Below are positions 62,493 to 64,000 of a DNA stretch of 64,000 nt, piece after piece. The notes under the pieces were generated by a model. That model had not been told where the DNA came from. It searched no databases and saw nothing but the letters and a program-made list of their open reading frames with translations. How positions within the stretch are numbered: position 1 is the first letter of the stretch; each line of letters begins with the position of its first letter. The position numbers and the translations under genes are program-made. The stretch is from Pseudonocardia abyssalis (GTDB taxonomy: Bacteria > Actinomycetota > Actinomycetes > Mycobacteriales > Pseudonocardiaceae): positions 5,766,001-5,830,000 of the forward strand of contig NZ_JADQDK010000001.1 in NCBI RefSeq assembly GCF_019263705.2. The letters run 5' to 3'.

Positions 62493-62774
62493 GTGCGCAC
62501 CCGCCTGCCGGTGTGGGCCCCGACGGGGCTCGTGCTGCTGATCGCCGCCGCCGGGATGGTGCGCGTGCTCATGGAGCACTGGCGCCAGGGCGGGGTGCTG
62601 CTCGGCGGTGCCCTGCTCGTCGCCGCGACGCTGCGGGTGGCGCTCCCGCAGGACGAGGTCGGGCTGCTCGCGATCCGCAGCCGCGTCCTCGACGTCGTCT
62701 GTTACGTCGTGCCGGGCGTCGTGCTGATCCTGCTCGCGATCACCATCACCCGTGGCCAGCTCACCCTCGCCTGA
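62493..62774 (+). CDS. DUF3017 small membrane protein
   Basis: The 93-residue protein has three hydrophobic segments (WAPTGLVLLIAAAGMVRVLM; GGVLLGGALLVAATLRVAL; YVVPGVVLILLAITI) and a central LPQDEVGLLAIRSRVLDVV stretch. It always sits downstream of folD in actinobacteria (Rv3355c-type). Its function is unknown. It overlaps the following AhpD-like gene by 23 nt. Confidence 0.85.
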   Translation: MRTRLPVWAPTGLVLLIAAAGMVRVLMEHWRQGGVLLGGALLVAATLRVALPQDEVGLLAIRSRVLDVVCYVVPGVVLILLAITITRGQLTLA

Positions 62775-63312
62775 GCGGCGTCTGTCGCCGCTGCTCCCCG
62801 CCGACCTCGACGAGGAGCAGCGGACGCTGCGTGAGAGCCTCGCGACCCCGGCCGGACGGGTCGAGATCGCGCCCGACGGCACCCTGCACGGCCCGTTCGA
62901 CGCGATGCTCCGCGCGCCCCGGTCCGGCACGGCCCTGCAGGCGCTCGGCGCCGCCCTGCGCTACGACGGCGTCCTGCCCGACCGGGTCCGCGAGCTGGTG
63001 ATCCTGCGCGTCGCGGCGCACCACCGCAGCGGCTACGAGTGGCACGCGCACGCCCCGGTCGCGGCCGCGCTGGGCGCCACCCTCGACACCGGGGATCCCG
63101 TCGAGCGGGCGGCCCTGGACGCGACGGCGGAGCTGCTCGCCACCGGCGACCTCACCGACGACGCCTGGACCCGTACCGTCGACGCGCTGGGTGAGGCCGG
63201 CGCCGTCGAGCTCACCACCGTCGTCGGCTACTACGCGCTGCTCGCGATGCAGCTGCGGGTTCTGCGCGTGCCTCTCCCCGACGGGGCTCCACCCGCTACG
63301 TTCGGCGCATGA
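62752..63312 (+). CDS. carboxymuconolactone decarboxylase/AhpD-like protein
   Basis: The 186-residue protein has the CMD fold: LLPADLDEEQRTLRESL, GPFDAMLRAPRSGTALQALGAALRYDGVLPDRVRELVILRVAAHHRSGYEWHAHAPVA and GAVELTTVVGYYALLAMQLR. The CxxC of AhpD is absent; the equivalent helix has His residues (EWHAHA). It is therefore probably not a peroxidase adaptor but a lactone or decarboxylase-type enzyme. GTG at 62752; its stop overlaps the next start by ATGA. Confidence 0.82.
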   Translation: MASSPSPERRLSPLLPADLDEEQRTLRESLATPAGRVEIAPDGTLHGPFDAMLRAPRSGTALQALGAALRYDGVLPDRVRELVILRVAAHHRSGYEWHAHAPVAAALGATLDTGDPVERAALDATAELLATGDLTDDAWTRTVDALGEAGAVELTTVVGYYALLAMQLRVLRVPLPDGAPPATFGA

Positions 63313-64000
63313 CCGACGCCTCCGACACCCGTTCGGCGCGCATCGTCGACACGCTGGTCGACGCCTTCGACGACCTCATGGCCGCGAACCCCGCCGCGTT
63401 CCGGACGAAGTTCCGCAAGATGGCCGCCGACCCGTTCGCGTTCTACCGCGGCAGCGCGTGCCTGTTCTACGCCGACGTCGCCGAGCAGGACGACCCGTGG
63501 GCGAACGAGCAGACGAGCCGGGTGTGGATCCAGGGCGACCTGCACGCGGAGAACTTCGGCACCTACATGGACGGCGACGGCGTCCTGATCTTCGACGTCA
63601 ACGACTTCGACGAGGCCTACGTCGGGCACTTCACCTGGGACGTGCTGCGGTTCGCGGCGAGCATGGCGCTGATGGGCTGGCGCAAGGCGATCTCCGACGA
63701 CGACATCACCGAGCTCGTCCGGGGCTTCGTGCGCGGCTACGTCGACCAGGTGCGCACGTTCGTCGACTCCGACGACGACCGGAGCTTCGCGCTGAACCTG
63801 CGCACCGCCGAGGGGGCGATCCACCAGGTGCTGCAGCTCGCCCGGCTGCGCACCCGGGTGGAGCTGCTCGACGGCATCACCGAGGAGGAGGGCTTCGACC
63901 GGATCCTGCGCGACGGGCCCGGCGTGCGCCGCCTCGACGACGACGAGCGGGCGAAGGTGGTCGACGCGTTCGGCCGCTACCTCGACTCGATCCCGGAGTC
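63309..64000 (+). CDS. DUF2252 protein, truncated by the window end
   Basis: 231 codons are visible and the frame is open at the right edge. FRKMAADPFAFYRGSACLFYADVAEQD, WIQGDLHAENFGTYMDGDGVLIFDVNDFDEAYVGHFTWDVLRFAASMAL and IHQVLQLARLRTRVELLDGI are typical of DUF2252. GDLHAENF and DVNDFDE resemble the catalytic and metal-binding loops of aminoglycoside-phosphotransferase-like kinases. Activity of the family is not established. Coupled to the preceding gene by ATGA. Confidence 0.88.
   Translation, partial: MTDASDTRSARIVDTLVDAFDDLMAANPAAFRTKFRKMAADPFAFYRGSACLFYADVAEQDDPWANEQTSRVWIQGDLHAENFGTYMDGDGVLIFDVNDFDEAYVGHFTWDVLRFAASMALMGWRKAISDDDITELVRGFVRGYVDQVRTFVDSDDDRSFALNLRTAEGAIHQVLQLARLRTRVELLDGITEEEGFDRILRDGPGVRRLDDDERAKVVDAFGRYLDSIPE

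Overview
This is a very GC-rich, densely coded stretch of actinobacterial chromosome, most likely from Pseudonocardia or a close Pseudonocardiaceae relative. The basis is near-total GC in third codon positions, many GTG starts, WhiB, SigD and BldM-type regulators, a His-tailed GroEL1, DUF5319, PerM-like and DUF3017 proteins, and a gene order recalling two Mycobacterium tuberculosis blocks (around Rv3423c-Rv3396c and Rv0948c-Rv0957). Family names come from reading the sequence, not from database searches.

Layout. 1-9.2 kb: NAD(P)HX repair (nnr), alanine racemase and the tRNA t6A genes tsaE, tsaB and tsaD with rimI, mostly joined by 4-nt start/stop overlaps. 9.2-12.6 kb: aldo/keto reductase, TauE/SafE permease and PhoD-type phosphatase on the minus strand. 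12.6-14.9 kb: groES-groEL under a perfect CIRCE operator. 14.9-20.5 kb: developmental and stress regulators: WhiB3-like protein, MerR/B12-binding regulator, a BldM-type regulator without its phospho-acceptor Asp, SigD and its RsdA-like anti-sigma factor, DUF5319. 20.6-23.3 kb: guaB and guaB3. 23.3-28.4 kb (minus): an Ltp-repeat protein, then a three-gene set of zinc metallopeptidase, transglutaminase and circularly permuted ATP-grasp/alpha-E protein. 28.4-30.7 kb: a gene-poor interval with a 32-bp perfect palindrome, then guaA. 30.7-34.4 kb: divergent PspC membrane protein and PspC-type histidine kinase/response regulator, the regulator ending in a 60-bp tandem array built from its own 3' end.

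34.4-49.2 kb: a Ser/Gly-rich membrane protein, chorismate mutase with a structured leader, uvrD1, a LytM peptidase, an esterase, sucCD, a DUF5336 protein, a PerM-like protein, purN and purH. 49.2-51.4 kb is the only clearly accessory patch: a 22-bp repeat array, a frameshifted lipoprotein gene, an IS481-family element with CCTAGG at both ends, and a deletion remnant of an Erm 23S rRNA methyltransferase. 51.4-60.8 kb: glycosyltransferase, then the SOS mutasome imuA'-imuB and dnaE2, each behind a perfect LexA box, with NmrA-like, MerR and thioredoxin genes between. 60.8-64 kb: acetate transporter, folD, DUF3017, AhpD-like protein and a truncated DUF2252 gene.

Most of the window is core housekeeping. 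The observations most worth checking are: a 21-codon leader ORF and inverted repeat over the imuB start; the 60-bp array after the response regulator; the BldM orthologue lacking Asp54; the ATP-grasp/transglutaminase/peptidase operon with 18-bp coding arrays; a possible family of intergenic GCGAGT repeats; the transposase whose stop codon comes from target DNA; and a recurring leaderless promoter pattern. I found no CRISPR array, prophage, tRNA or rRNA.
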